DNA from: Geosiphon pyriformis
Lineage: Eukaryota > Glomeromycota > Glomeromycetes > Archaeosporales > Geosiphonaceae
Direction of reading: 5' to 3'
Assembly (NCBI GenBank): GCA_016748015.1
Contig: JAAOMT010000436.1
Location: 1,111,327 to 1,175,326, forward strand
Length of the DNA: 64,000 nt
In this document: positions 54,362 to 64,000 of the stretch, piece by piece
Numbering within the stretch: the stretch's first letter is position 1
Layout: each line of letters opens with the position of its first letter
Program-made: the position numbers and the translations under genes
The notes under the pieces: generated by a model
What the model was told of the DNA's origin: nothing
What the model saw: the letters and a program-made list of their open reading frames with translations, nothing else
The model's database searches: none

Positions 54362-54364
54362 ATG

Positions 54365-54994
54365 TCAAACCAGCGACAACCTAAACCAATCAATATCTGT
54401 ACGCAGACTATCTGTCACCACCCCAATGCCACAACTGACTTCCCAATGTGCACAATGAACAGACTGAAAAACATCCTGAACAAAATGCCTAGAATTACCA
54501 GAAATGGCTGCACCACCACCCCTTAGATAGCGTTTGTTAACAGAATGGGGCAGATGCCAACCAGAGAGAGCTGCAGTTCTGGCCAACTTATCAGCCTGTT
54601 CATTGCCTGAAACCCCTAAGTGTCCTTTGACTTTACACCAATTAACTCTTAAATTCTTATGATGAATGACATTTACAATATGATGGCATTCAATCCAACA
54701 CCAATTCCTAAAATCCGGGCAAACCAATTCCATCTCCAACTTACAAGCATCCAAAGCAGCCTGACTGTCCAAGAACAAGTTGACCGAGTGAGAAGAAGAG
54801 ACGCACTCGAGTGCCAGAGCAATGGCCTTCAGTTCCGTCAAGGTAGAAGACATCAAACCAGATACCCCTACACCCAAACCCATACCAATGTCCTCAAAGA
54901 AAACAGCAGCTCCAGCTTTTATATCAACAGTCCCTAAATCACTTAGAGATCCATCTGTATAAATGGAAAGATGACCAACATCGGAATCGAACAA
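54365..54994 (-). pseudogene. LINE copy 4 ORF2: RNase H domain
   Basis: All motifs are present: LSIYTDGSLSDLG (Asp), TLTELKAIALALE (Glu), LFLDSQAALDACK (Asp), CKVKGHLGVSGNEQADKLA (His, Asp). This is the best conserved RNase H of the five LINE copies. Open for 209 codons, same frame as RT. It ends at a TGA (54362-54364) where TGG is expected (LVWHPD in copy 2). Confidence 0.92.
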
Positions 54995-55171
54995 ACTGGC
55001 ACCAATGACGCCAAACTCACGAGACTAATGAACATCTGAAAAGTTGCAACCAGCCAAAAGTGTGGAACAGACAGAAGGAAAAAACACACCTTCAAGAAAA
55101 CGAATGGACAGCTCAAACCAGGCAGGAACCGGACCACGTGGATCCAACCACTTTCACTATTTGAAGGTCTT

Positions 55172-57475
55172 CTATTTGAAAACAGCCCTATTTTGGTTCT
55201 GTAGCTGATCCATGAAAGCAATTCTATAATGCCAAAGTGAAGAGACACTCTTGACATAACATGATTCACCAAGAACAAAGGACATAGGGGTTTCATCCTG
55301 CCGATGAAAAGCACTAACCAGAGAGCCATCTAACGACAAATCACACCCAGAGAAAATACGCATCACACCTGCCAGAAAATTATTTAGAGGATTGATCTTG
55401 ACATGAACTGGACACTGCAGAGAATGTAGCAGACGCCAGCAGAAAACCTGCAGATCATGTGACTGGTGAGAAAATAGACACCCCAAAATTCCAACAGAGT
55501 TTGCAAAAGAAATGACTGAAGCCAATTTACTCTCAGTCTGAACCTGCTCAAAAGTCTTCAAACCATACAGAGAGGGATGATGAATCGCATCATTGGGGAA
55601 ATCACGTGGCAAACCAGACTTAGATCTTAAGCCCTTACAAATCAAAGTGTCCCATTTCCTACAAACACTAATAGGAATGTAACTGAACTGTGTTTTATAT
55701 CCAACAATAGGAAAGAGGACTGCTGCAACCAAATATGAAAACTGCTTATCAGACACTGCCTTTTTTAGGACCAAATTAGAAAAAAACTGGACATCAAAAT
55801 GTGCCTTAGCCAAGCTAGGCTTCGAAAGACCCTCAGTTAACAAATAGATCCCCAAATAGTGATGCAATTCCTTCTTCTTGGCAACAGAAATAGGTGACCC
55901 ACTGATCAACAAAGAGGAAGCCATACTATCACAATTGATAAGAATGGCAACAGTCTTATCATTATTAATCGAGATGTCATTGATATTGAAAAATTCACTA
56001 GCAACATTGAGAATATGCTGTGTAGTACTTCGATTGCTGCCAACCCATATAGTATTATCAACAAAAGCACCCGCTGTGAAAAATGAAGATACACCAGCTC
56101 GAGACTCAGTACAATCACATCTGGAAATAAAATAAGAATTCAATCTGTAACCACACCCATCTGCCTGCCTTTTAACTTCACACAAAAGAGGATCATAAAA
56201 TATGCACCAAAGGAGTGGTGAGAACACCTCCCCTTGGTCCAAGCCATCATGTACTTCGTACCCATCTGTCAAACCAAAATTTGTTATAACTCTGTTAATA
56301 TGACCACTGTGAATGCCGCCAAAAAACCTAATGAACCTGCTGCATATTTTTATCCTAACCAAACTGTCCTGAAGGTGTTCCCACCCAACAGAATCATAAG
56401 CTTTTTGTATGTTCTACAAGACCAACCAGAACTCATGATTTTTCTCCAAAGCATCCTCAATAACTGACCCAATGGCAAAAATGGGAGACTGTATCATTGT
56501 GTCCTTTAAAACCAAAAAATTGTTCCCATGCAGAACATTAAAAGTACTACAAACCAACAAGATTCTATCTGAAAGAATCTTGGAAAGAATCTTGTGGACA
56601 GTCTCAATCAAGGCAATAGGTCGGGTGTTTATAAGAACCTCTTTCCACTCATATGGCTTAGGAATCATTGAGACCCAAGCTTCCTTCCAAGCACTAGGCA
56701 CTAACTCACAAATCAAGCAAGAATTTAAAAGCACCAAAAGCATATCCAAAATTGATTTGTCACAGTGTTTCCAGAGCTTGTTCGAAATCTCAGAGAGACC
56801 AGCAGCCTTGCCTTCAGACAGACCAGAAACCACACTGAACAACTTATTGAAACCAATAGAACACATTACACCAGAAAATACACCATCGAAAACATACTCC
56901 AAAGGCTTGTATTGGTGAGACCAATTATCAGAGATATTAGACACCACCTTGCGCTTCCTGGTCCAGCCTTCCATGATCCCATTCACCCTAGTCTTGACTA
57001 AGCTGGGCTCCAAAATCAATTCATCACCTACAACCAGATAATCCAAAACCACTTTGCGAAAAGGACACTCCAAAACACTTCTGATAGTGTGACCTTTGTC
57101 TGATTCAAAACTTTCCATCTTCCTATCAATAACTGTCCTGATACAGGATTTCTCAGCACGTCTGGATTTCAGCAACTTAGCAGAGCAGTAAGACTTCTTT
57201 ACCTTAACCAAAGTCAAGTGAATCATGTTAAAATTGGAACCTGAAAGAAACAAAGACTTTACCACCGAAGCACCATTGATGTCGGGCCTCTCCCATGTAT
57301 TTAACAACGACGCAAATTCTACATTAGACAACAAATAAAACACCTTAACCAGCTTGGACACCAGCAGCTCAAGCTTGTGAAACTTAGAAGAACCCTTGGT
57401 AAAAACCTCATCATAACTCTTAAACCATTTTTTCTTGAATGTCCCAACCACTGATAGAGTCATTATTTTGTACAC
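55172..57475 (-). pseudogene. LINE copy 4 ORF2: reverse transcriptase
   Basis: RT in the same frame as the endonuclease. Motifs: GKAAGLSEISNKLWKHCDKS, SAWKEAWVSMIPKPYEWKE, RPIALIETVHKILSKIL, then stop-NIQKAYDSVGW (56412, a Gln position), GLDQGEVFSPLLWCIFYDPL, and FVDN at 56054-56065 where FVDD is expected. Then GYKTQFSYIPI and YGLKTFEQ. The open pieces are 353 and 396 codons, the longest in the window. Three stops follow 55172 before the RNase H. Confidence 0.9.
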
Positions 57476-57484
57476 AATGTCCTA

Positions 57485-58356
57485 CATAGCATCTAAATCT
57501 GAAAATTTCACAGAGGCAGTAAAATCACTCGAGCACATTAGGCCATTGGCCAATGTAGCATCCTTAAAATTGTTTCACCCTTTCTTGTCAGCATCTCCAA
57601 AATCGAATTTCCAACGATTTTTATTAGCCTGCTTATGCATCGAATTCAGCTGAGAGTCAAGCAAGCCACCCAAACCCACAAAAATGGAAACAGTCTTATG
57701 ATCAGTATCAAAAAAATCCTCAACACCCACCACACTATGATCCATGATTGCATTAACTAAACTAGAGGAAACCAACACATAATCAATCGTCTTGGCAATG
57801 CCACAAGAATTGCACCATGTTGGTGACTTCACAAAAGCACTTCTACTTAGAGAGTTGACCAGACCCAAATCAAAACACTTCTTAAAACTGGCACATTTAT
57901 GAGACCCATCTTCATTGAAATCACTACCAAGAATGATAAAAGAAGTCTCATTCACAGCTTTGGCAACAAGAAAATTGATATTACTAGCCTGAGAAAACCA
58001 AACCACTGAAAATGCATCAGCATACAACCCTAGAATAGACACAGAAAGTTTATTCCCAAAGAGCAGTCTTAATGACAACAGCTGACCAGGTACCTCCGAA
58101 ATCTTGCACACATATTTTGCTAAAGAAGAGTCCATAATTATTGCAACACCAGATCCCATGTGACCAGAATCCAGACCAGAAATAAAAACACGAACACCAT
58201 TGAACTTATCGGCAATCCACGGACAAACCATGTCTCTTAACTTTGTCTCAGTAACAATGGAGACCAGATTGTTTATATCCTTATGCCAATGTATAATGTC
58301 TGCCTGCTTCACACAATTGTTCATACCTTTGACATTACACATGGCAATTTTCCAAA
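57485..58356 (-). pseudogene. LINE copy 4 ORF2: endonuclease domain
   Basis: APE-like endonuclease: VTETKLRDMVCPW, GSGVAIIMDSSLA, ILGSDFNEDGSHK (Asp and Asn of GDFN present), KTIDYVLVSSSLV, FFDTDHKTVSI with the catalytic His. Most catalytic residues look intact, better than in copy 2. The ORF2 initiator seen in copy 2 as ATGA is ATAA here, so the start codon is lost. Stops at 57573-57575 and about 57483, both where a Trp is plausible. Confidence 0.88.
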
Positions 58357-58365
58357 TTAAGTGAG

Positions 58366-60309
58366 TTATTGAGAAGACAGGGAAACTGACAAATCCAAAC
58401 CAGAGCACAGAATATTTAACTTATCCAAAACTGAACCAACTGAGGCCTCCAAAGCAATCAATTTTGTTTCCAAACCACCCACTTTGGCAGTAAGAACTTT
58501 GGAACTACTAGAGCTGAGCTCAACAACAGCATTATAAATGACAGATGGAGGAGTACTAGATGAGACCAAAGCAGTATTCATAATCATATCAGAATTCACA
58601 TCAGAAGTCAAAGTCTCAGAAACAGCAGGAAGAAGGCTCAGAGATGGGGTCACCGTAGGAACCAAATCAATGGATTTCAGTCGAACCAAAATGCCAGAAA
58701 CATGGTCAGTCAAAAGCTCTAAAGAGCACTCCAAAATTGCCAACTGGTCATTCAAATGAGAAATGGTAGAAGAGTCAGTCGTCATTGAAGAAGAAACCAA
58801 ACCAGAATGCAAACTAGCACCAACCAAACCAGAGGGAATCACACGAGAAGGAGAGCCACCAACAACTTGGGCCCATGTTTTACCATCAAATGAGACTGGA
58901 CAAGCAATAGGAGCTGATTTTTTCTTATATATCCCAGCTAGATGAATCCGATCTTGATCAGAAACCACTCTCTTCTCACAAATACCAGAATTCTCACCCA
59001 AGAAACAGTTGACCATAACATAACCAAATTGTTTACAATGAATGCAACTGGCCAAAGAAAGACCAGCCCAATGCAAACTCACACTCTTGAAAACTGGAAC
59101 AGTACTAATAGCAGCCAACTTGGACACCTCATCACCAAAACAAATTACAGCACATCTATCACAAACATATGAATTAGGATTACAGCCAATGAAACAAGTC
59201 TTCCCACTATATGATTCCATCAAACTGGAAAGGTCATGGGCATTGGTGCCAACTGGAAGAGTATAAAGCAAAGCCCAATGCTAATCTCTTGATACTCACG
59301 TTTGTTTATCACTGACTGCCAAAGCCACATGCACCAAATTTTTTCTCATGAGGACTGACCATTTGGAAGCAACCAAACTAGCTACTTCAGATAACTCAAA
59401 TTCAATCAGAGCCTTTTGCCAGAAACCAATCAGCTGTATTTTGATTGAAACAATCTTGCCAAATTTGGAAAAGACTGACTCTACTGCCAATCTGAGAAAA
59501 TCCACTGGGATCTCCTTGACTATCACTTTCCGATCTGAACAGACACCCATTTTTCTCAGATTATTATTGACTAAAATTTTCTCACCAATTGTCATTTTCC
59601 TAGCCTTATTCAAACTAATTTCAGATGTAAAAGAAGATCTGATAATTCCTGGGAATTTTGAGGAAGTTGAGACTCCCCCAAATCCATCAACTCAATAAAA
59701 AATTTTTTTAATTGCCATCAACTTATCAACATTTGTCTTCCCAGGTACTGCCAAAACCTTAATATCCAATGTGAAAGATTTTACTGGCTCAAAATTCCTT
59801 TTTTCTGGGGCATGTGACCTGATATACAGCACCTGATTGGCACCATTGACTATAAGGGAAGGAAGCTTCAGCGCATTGTTGTCGTCACTCATATGGTCGA
59901 AAAAAGGTTGCTTTGATAAGTTGCCCAACATGTACGTTTGAGTACGAGTCTTCCTCAGCATATTTTTGTCCATGCCATCATCCTCACCTGATTCCGCATA
60001 GCTGGTTTCTTCGGCCACCATGTTTGCCATATTTTCGACATCTGAGAGACCACTGACACTACTAGCAACACTGTCAACCTCACTGCCCCAGAACACCACA
60101 GGCTTGGCACCAGCACCACCAATATCCTCCAGGCTCAGCAATCCAGCAGACGAGTCAACCACATTATCAGTAGCAGACTTCTTTGGCTTCTTGTAGGATG
60201 CACTCCGAGAGTATACCGTATCTACGCACTTCTTCTTTGCACTCTGGCAGGTCCCCAAACCAGCCAAAACTGAGCCAGAACCACCAGCAAAAGAACTTAC
60301 TGGTTCCAT
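58366..60309 (-). pseudogene. LINE copy 4 ORF1: RRM-like and zinc-knuckle protein
   Basis: ORF1 from the ATG at 60307-60309 (MEPVSSFAGGSGSVLAG) to 58366, one frame with three stops (near 59690, 59294 and 59279). Acidic and Ser-rich N-terminal third; RRM-like region VIVKEIPVDFLRLAVESVF...IVSIKIQLIGFWQKALIEFE (59560-59390); knuckle CIHCKQFGYVMVNC (about 59009-59048), in which the expected His is Tyr (copy 2 has His); then SAPIACPVSFDGKTWAQVV and a Ser-rich, heptad-like tail. The role is RNA binding in the LINE particle. An upstream ATG at 60376-60378 is in frame but lies in the 5' UTR-like part; I prefer 60309. Confidence 0.85.
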
Positions 60310-60425
60310 TGTAACAAATAGAGGTATAGTAAAAGAAATGACTTGATGAATGAAGGGTAAAAGAATAAAATAAAACAATTTCTTCCAAAAATTCTCTTGC
60401 TCTCGCAGCGGCCAGAAGATCGATG
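60310..60425 (-). promoter_or_regulatory. LINE copy 4 5' UTR / presumed internal promoter
   Basis: About 115 bp between the duplication and the ORF1 start, beginning CATCGATCTTCTGGCCGCTG on the minus strand. It is a GC-rich island compared with the flanks. Full-length LINEs often carry an internal promoter here; none is proven. Confidence 0.4.
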
Positions 60426-60434
60426 ATAATAATT

Positions 60435-61530
60435 GTTTTTTTAGTTAAATTTGTATATTATTTTTTTTTTTTGTAATTTTTTTAACTTAATAATTAGTAT
60501 ATAAATTATTATTATTATTATTATTAAAAAATAAAAATACAAAAACATTAAAAAATATTTTATAATTTATAATTTATTAATTCTTAGTTATTTTATTTAT
60601 TACTTAATTATTTAATTATCTAATTTTTAATTTAGTTATTTAATTATTTTTGAAACAATTATTATTAATTAATAATGTTAAATAAAATTAGCATTAATCT
60701 ACAAAAAGTAAACAAATTATATGTAAAATTGTAAATTTTAAATACAAAAGCAATTTTAAGTAATTTAAACTAAAATTTAAAAAATTTAAGCAATTTAGGC
60801 TAAAAGTTTATGTATTTTAGATAAATTTCAAGTAAATCAAACAAAATTCAACAAGTTCGAATTAAAATTAACCAAAATTCTTCAAAATAATAAATAATTC
60901 ATTAAAATTTATATTTATTTACAAAAATTAGTAAATATTTTAATAAGAACAAAAAATATAAAAACATAAAATAATATAAAAAAATTTATATAAAAAAAAA
61001 GCTTTTTTCTTTTAAAAAATATATTTTACAATAGATATTTAACAAAATAATATTTTTATACTTAAAATAAAATATAATTTTTTAGTTTTCTAATTATAAC
61101 AATAAAATAATTAATATTAAAAATTATTTTTTTCTTTTCTTAAAATTTATTATAACTTTTAAATTTGATAAAATTTGAAAATTTGAAATTAATAAACAAT
61201 TAAAATTAATCTCTAATAAAATTTTAAATTTTAAAAACTTTGTTTTAAAATTAGCTATTTTATATAATTTTTTGCTATATTAAAATATTAAATATTATAG
61301 TTTTGATTATTTTTATAATGTTATTAATACTTAATTTTGCTATTAATAAAAGCTATTAAATTTAATAACCTATTTATTTTCAAAGTATTTTTTTATATTT
61401 TAAACTAAATATATTATTAAATATATGATAAAATAATTAATTATGTATTAATTATTTAATATAATTATTTTATAGTAAAATTTAATTTTTTATAGAATTT
61501 TTAATTGTACATTTTTTAATAATATTTTTT
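60435..61530. other. AT-rich stretch with LTR C remnants
   Basis: 60860-61210 resembles the start of LTR C in plus orientation (ataaaaaaaaagcttttttc...aaaatatatttta). 61230-61530 resembles the other end in minus orientation (ataattattttatagtaaaa..., tttaattgtacattttttaataata). Two facing fragments or one rearranged LTR; no clear ends. Confidence 0.45.
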
Positions 61531-61689
61531 TTTTCTGCTTTTATTGAGTGAAGCCCAACTGCTATCTAATACATAGAACCAAACTAAGTGACCTAAACTA
61601 AATACAATTTACGCACTTACTACATATGGCTAGCCATTCAGGCCAATTAAAACAACACTACACACCTATATTAACACTAACAACACCAC

Positions 61690-62442
61690 CTAGACCAGAA
61701 AAAAACAGCACGGCAAATGACAACCAAAGCTAACAGTGAATAATTCAACCACACCAAGCATTCTAACTATTCCACCTGACAATATAGAAGAAACATCATG
61801 AGACAGACCAGAAACAATTCGACCATCAGCAACCAAACCAGCCTTCTCCATCTACATTCTGTGCTCAGATCTTACCAATCATGCCTTTATACAATGTAAA
61901 TTAGCTACAAACCTAACAAAACTAACAACCTTACCAATGGTCTGCTTCTTATCCTCAAATACACCCCAAGCTTCCTCACATCATTCATCCAGCACGAAGC
62001 CCTTACACACAATAGAATACAAACCTACATCTAGAGAACAGGCAGATAATATCCATAAAACAGCTGAAGATGATGAGTCACAAACATCCGCCACCAAAAC
62101 CCAACAAGCAGAAGTCTTAACCAGAACCTCATCACAAATAACAACATTCCAAAAGCATGTAAAGGCATGATCAGAAAATTCCACTCCACCACACAGCAGG
62201 CACAATATGCCAGGATAACCCTTATCATAGAGTCTTTTCCGAACAGCTACTGAAAAGCGCCTGTGCACAGCTTTCATCAAATATGAGCACAAATTCGAAG
62301 TTTTCTGACTAGTGAACCCAGTAAGCATATGAAAGTTTGGATGCCAAACTTTCATAGTAAAAATCCAGTTTATAAACCCAACAAGGTCAACAGGTATTAC
62401 ATCCACACCAGGCCCAGCCTTCCAGTGAGCACAATTAATAGA
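61690..62442 (-). pseudogene. LINE copy 5 ORF2: C-terminal zinc-knuckle domain
   Basis: Open piece 62406-61981: KVWHPNFHMLTGFTSQKTSN, SYLMKAVHRRFSVAVRKRLY, knuckle CLLCGGVEFSDHAFTC. It continues with decay through a GIVRMLGVVELFTVSFG text to about 61690. Spacing to the RNase H is as in the other copies. Confidence 0.8.
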
Positions 62443-62997
62443 TCAAAAAATATCTCTTACAAAGTGGTGAGCATTGCTAGAGATTGCTGTGTTTTTAGCC
62501 ACCAAATAATGTTCATAAACCCCAGCCAACAAAGAGAAGAGAGATCGAGCAATATCCCCAGCCACCAAATCAGCCTTGACATTACCCGAAATGCCAAAAT
62601 GGTCCTTAACCTTAACCCAGACCATCTCGAGATCTTTTTCCTTAACCAAATTAAAAATATGACATCTCTCCAACCAGCACTGATTATGAAAATCAGGCAC
62701 AGCACAAGACAACTCCAACAAGCAGACATCAATAGCAGCTTGACTATCAGTATGCAAAATCACTCGACAAGAAAAAGATACACACTCAAGAGTCAACACA
62801 ACAGCCTGCAACTCAGCCAGAGTAGAAAACAGTAGACTACCAACCACAACATCAACACTTCTATTCAAAACCAGAAAATACGCAGCAGCACCACAAACAG
62901 TATCAATTGAGCCAGCATTTCTCAAAGATCTATTAGTATACACCTTAAAGCAACTAGACCAGATATCATGCAACTCATCTTTTACCAGAAAAAACAC
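62443..62997 (-). pseudogene. LINE copy 5 ORF2: RNase H domain
   Basis: FKVYTNRSLRNAG (canonical YTDGS; catalytic Asp to Asn), STLAELQAVVLTLE (Glu present), LHTDSQAAIDV (Asp), WVKVKDHFGISGNVKADLVA (His, Asp present). Open for 184 codons. The first Asp substitution should inactivate it. Confidence 0.88.
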
Positions 62998-63029
62998 TTC
63001 AGAATTTAAAACACTTGTATTAACAGACT

Positions 63030-63629
63030 AAGCAAAACCAGCAAAACTGGAAACAGAAAAGCCCTGAACTAACATAAACTCAGACACGACTGAGAACCAG
63101 TAAGGCACAGAGCCCCGTGGGTCCAACTTCTTCCAACAATGAAAAGTCTTTCAATCTAGCACACAGCTTCTCTTATCCAAAATCCAATTACCAAAAGCAA
63201 CTTCAAAATGCTTCAAAGAGTAAACAGAATTAAAATACTCAGAACTACCTAGAATTGATGAAAGTGGAAAATGACCTGAATTGTGAAAGACATTGGGAAG
63301 ATTGTTAGCCAAAGAAAGCTCATTACTCAAAAAAATCTTCACAATCCTAGCCAAAAAGTTGTTAACTGGACTAACACACAACTTGACAGGAAACTGCAAA
63401 AGATCCAGAGGAGCCCAGCCAAGAATCTGCAAGTCTAAAAACCTATGATTGAACAAATGCCCAAGGACCCCAGAGGCATTAGAAAAAAACACCAAAGCAG
63501 CAATCTTCTCTTTAGATTACACTTGTTCAAAAGTCTTCAAGCCATACAAAAAAGAGTAATATAAGGTAGCATCCAGAAAATTATGAGACAAATCAGCTTT
63601 GGACTTAAGACTCTTTCTAACCATAACAT
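63030..63629 (-). pseudogene. LINE copy 5 ORF2: reverse transcriptase C-terminal part
   Basis: Open piece 63495-63151 (SNASGVLGHLFNHRFLDLQI, VSPVNNFLARIVKIFL, HFEVAFGNWILDKR). It corresponds to ANSAGILGHLFSHRAHDL and NPSNNFLAGVICIF in copy 1. YGLKTFEQV is readable just upstream (63545-63515), before a stop. The rest of RT lies beyond the LTR, outside the window. Confidence 0.82.
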
Positions 63630-64000
63630 TGTTACGGAATGGTTTTCTTGTTATATTTAATTACTGATATCCCGCTTTAATTGCAATCAGTCTTTTGTGA
63701 GTTCCTCAATTCTATTTGTGTGATAATGTCACTGTTACACTGAAGGCTTTCTTTTTACTGTTGCGATGTAAGTTATTCTTTAATTCTTGATTGTTGTATG
63801 TGTTTATGTACTCCTTCTCAGAAGCTGAACTGAAATCTACCCACTGTCTGGGGTCTTCTCTGAGGCTATCCTTGCAATTGCCTGATGTGTTTCTCTAATC
63901 TAGAAACACAGAATGTTAATGGTCTTTAGCGCTTTTCTAATTCTCACAATAAAGCTTTTATCAATTAGTAACAACGTGAATAATCTTGATCAAGGATTAT
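63630..64000 (-). mobile_element. LTR B3, running off the window
   Basis: TGTTACGGAATGGTTTTCTT at 63630 aligns with the starts of LTR B1 (19225) and B2 (38430) in the same orientation; alignment continues to 64000 (TTGATCAAGGATTAT). It interrupts LINE copy 5. It could be a solo LTR or the 3' LTR of another minus-strand B element. Confidence 0.85.

Larger units (their letters stand above)
53526..60434 (-). mobile_element. LINE copy 4, full length, with 9-bp target duplication
   Basis: Minus-strand LINE from 60425 to 53535 (about 6.9 kb). An identical 9-bp duplication ATAATAATT lies at 53526-53534 and 60426-60434. 5' UTR 60425-60310, ORF1, ORF2, 3' UTR, then an A-rich tail (T-run on the plus strand 53541-53556). 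ORF1 keeps one frame and ORF2 keeps one frame end to end; damage is by in-frame stops only. It has visibly higher GC than the surrounding DNA. Confidence 0.92.
61531..63629 (-). mobile_element. LINE copy 5 (different subfamily), cut by an LTR
   Basis: Minus-strand LINE with 3' UTR at about 61553-61680 (GGCCTGAATGGCTAGCCATA on the minus strand), C-terminal domain, RNase H and the end of RT, stopping at 63629 against LTR B3. The protein text diverges clearly from copies 1, 2 and 4 while keeping their order. Confidence 0.88.

Noticed and set aside
53960-59700. Numerous plus-strand frames of 60-148 codons over LINE copy 4
   Set aside because: All are shadows of ORF1/ORF2 on the minus strand, which show coherent domain order and conserved motifs.

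Overview
This is a eukaryotic, very AT-rich window built almost entirely of transposable elements. I found no host gene, rRNA, tRNA or CRISPR array. LINE proteins (RRM-like/CCHC ORF1; endonuclease-RT-RNase H ORF2), dUTPase-bearing Ty3/gypsy elements and hAT elements in an extremely AT-rich background look like an arbuscular mycorrhizal fungus (Glomeromycotina, Rhizophagus-like). That assignment rests on remembered resemblance, not on a search.

Layout. 1-2570: 3' half of a plus-strand LINE (copy 1). 2571-4836: AT-rich DNA with an indel-free 57-bp tandem array (3661-4400). 4837-12202: hAT copy 1 (transposase on minus strand) with 8-bp target duplications, carrying an old gypsy relic (integrase, polypurine tract, LTR C1) that itself holds a solo LTR. 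12948-43859: hAT copy 2, inverted head-to-head with copy 1, split by a nest. The nest reads from outside in: LTR A4 (14231-14259 + 41019-41845), LINE copy 2 (14260-19224 + 39284-41018, 9-bp TSD), gypsy B (minus strand, 19225-39282), gypsy A (minus strand, 24571-36837), and inside A an extra LTR plus a second partial gag. 43852-53525: AT desert with solo LTRs of family C, two short LINE 3' pieces and a LINE ORF1 relic. 53526-60434: LINE copy 4, full length on the minus strand with a 9-bp TSD. 60435-61530: AT-rich with LTR C remnants. 61531-63629: LINE copy 5 (minus strand, another subfamily), cut by a further B-type LTR that runs off the window.

How the parts work. The gypsy elements encode, in order, gag, aspartic protease, a cysteine-rich CxxC domain, a dUTPase, RT and RNase H, and in A an integrase. 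The dUTPase between protease and RT is the most unusual coding feature, and it occurs in two diverged families. B has lost its integrase. The LINEs encode an RNA-binding ORF1 that overlaps ORF2 by ATGA in copy 2. Every element is dead or damaged. The damage is strikingly biased to G-to-A and C-to-T: catalytic Asp to Asn, zinc-ligand His/Cys to Tyr, Trp/Gln to stop, and transitions even inside target duplications. This points to methylation-linked deamination or a RIP-like process.
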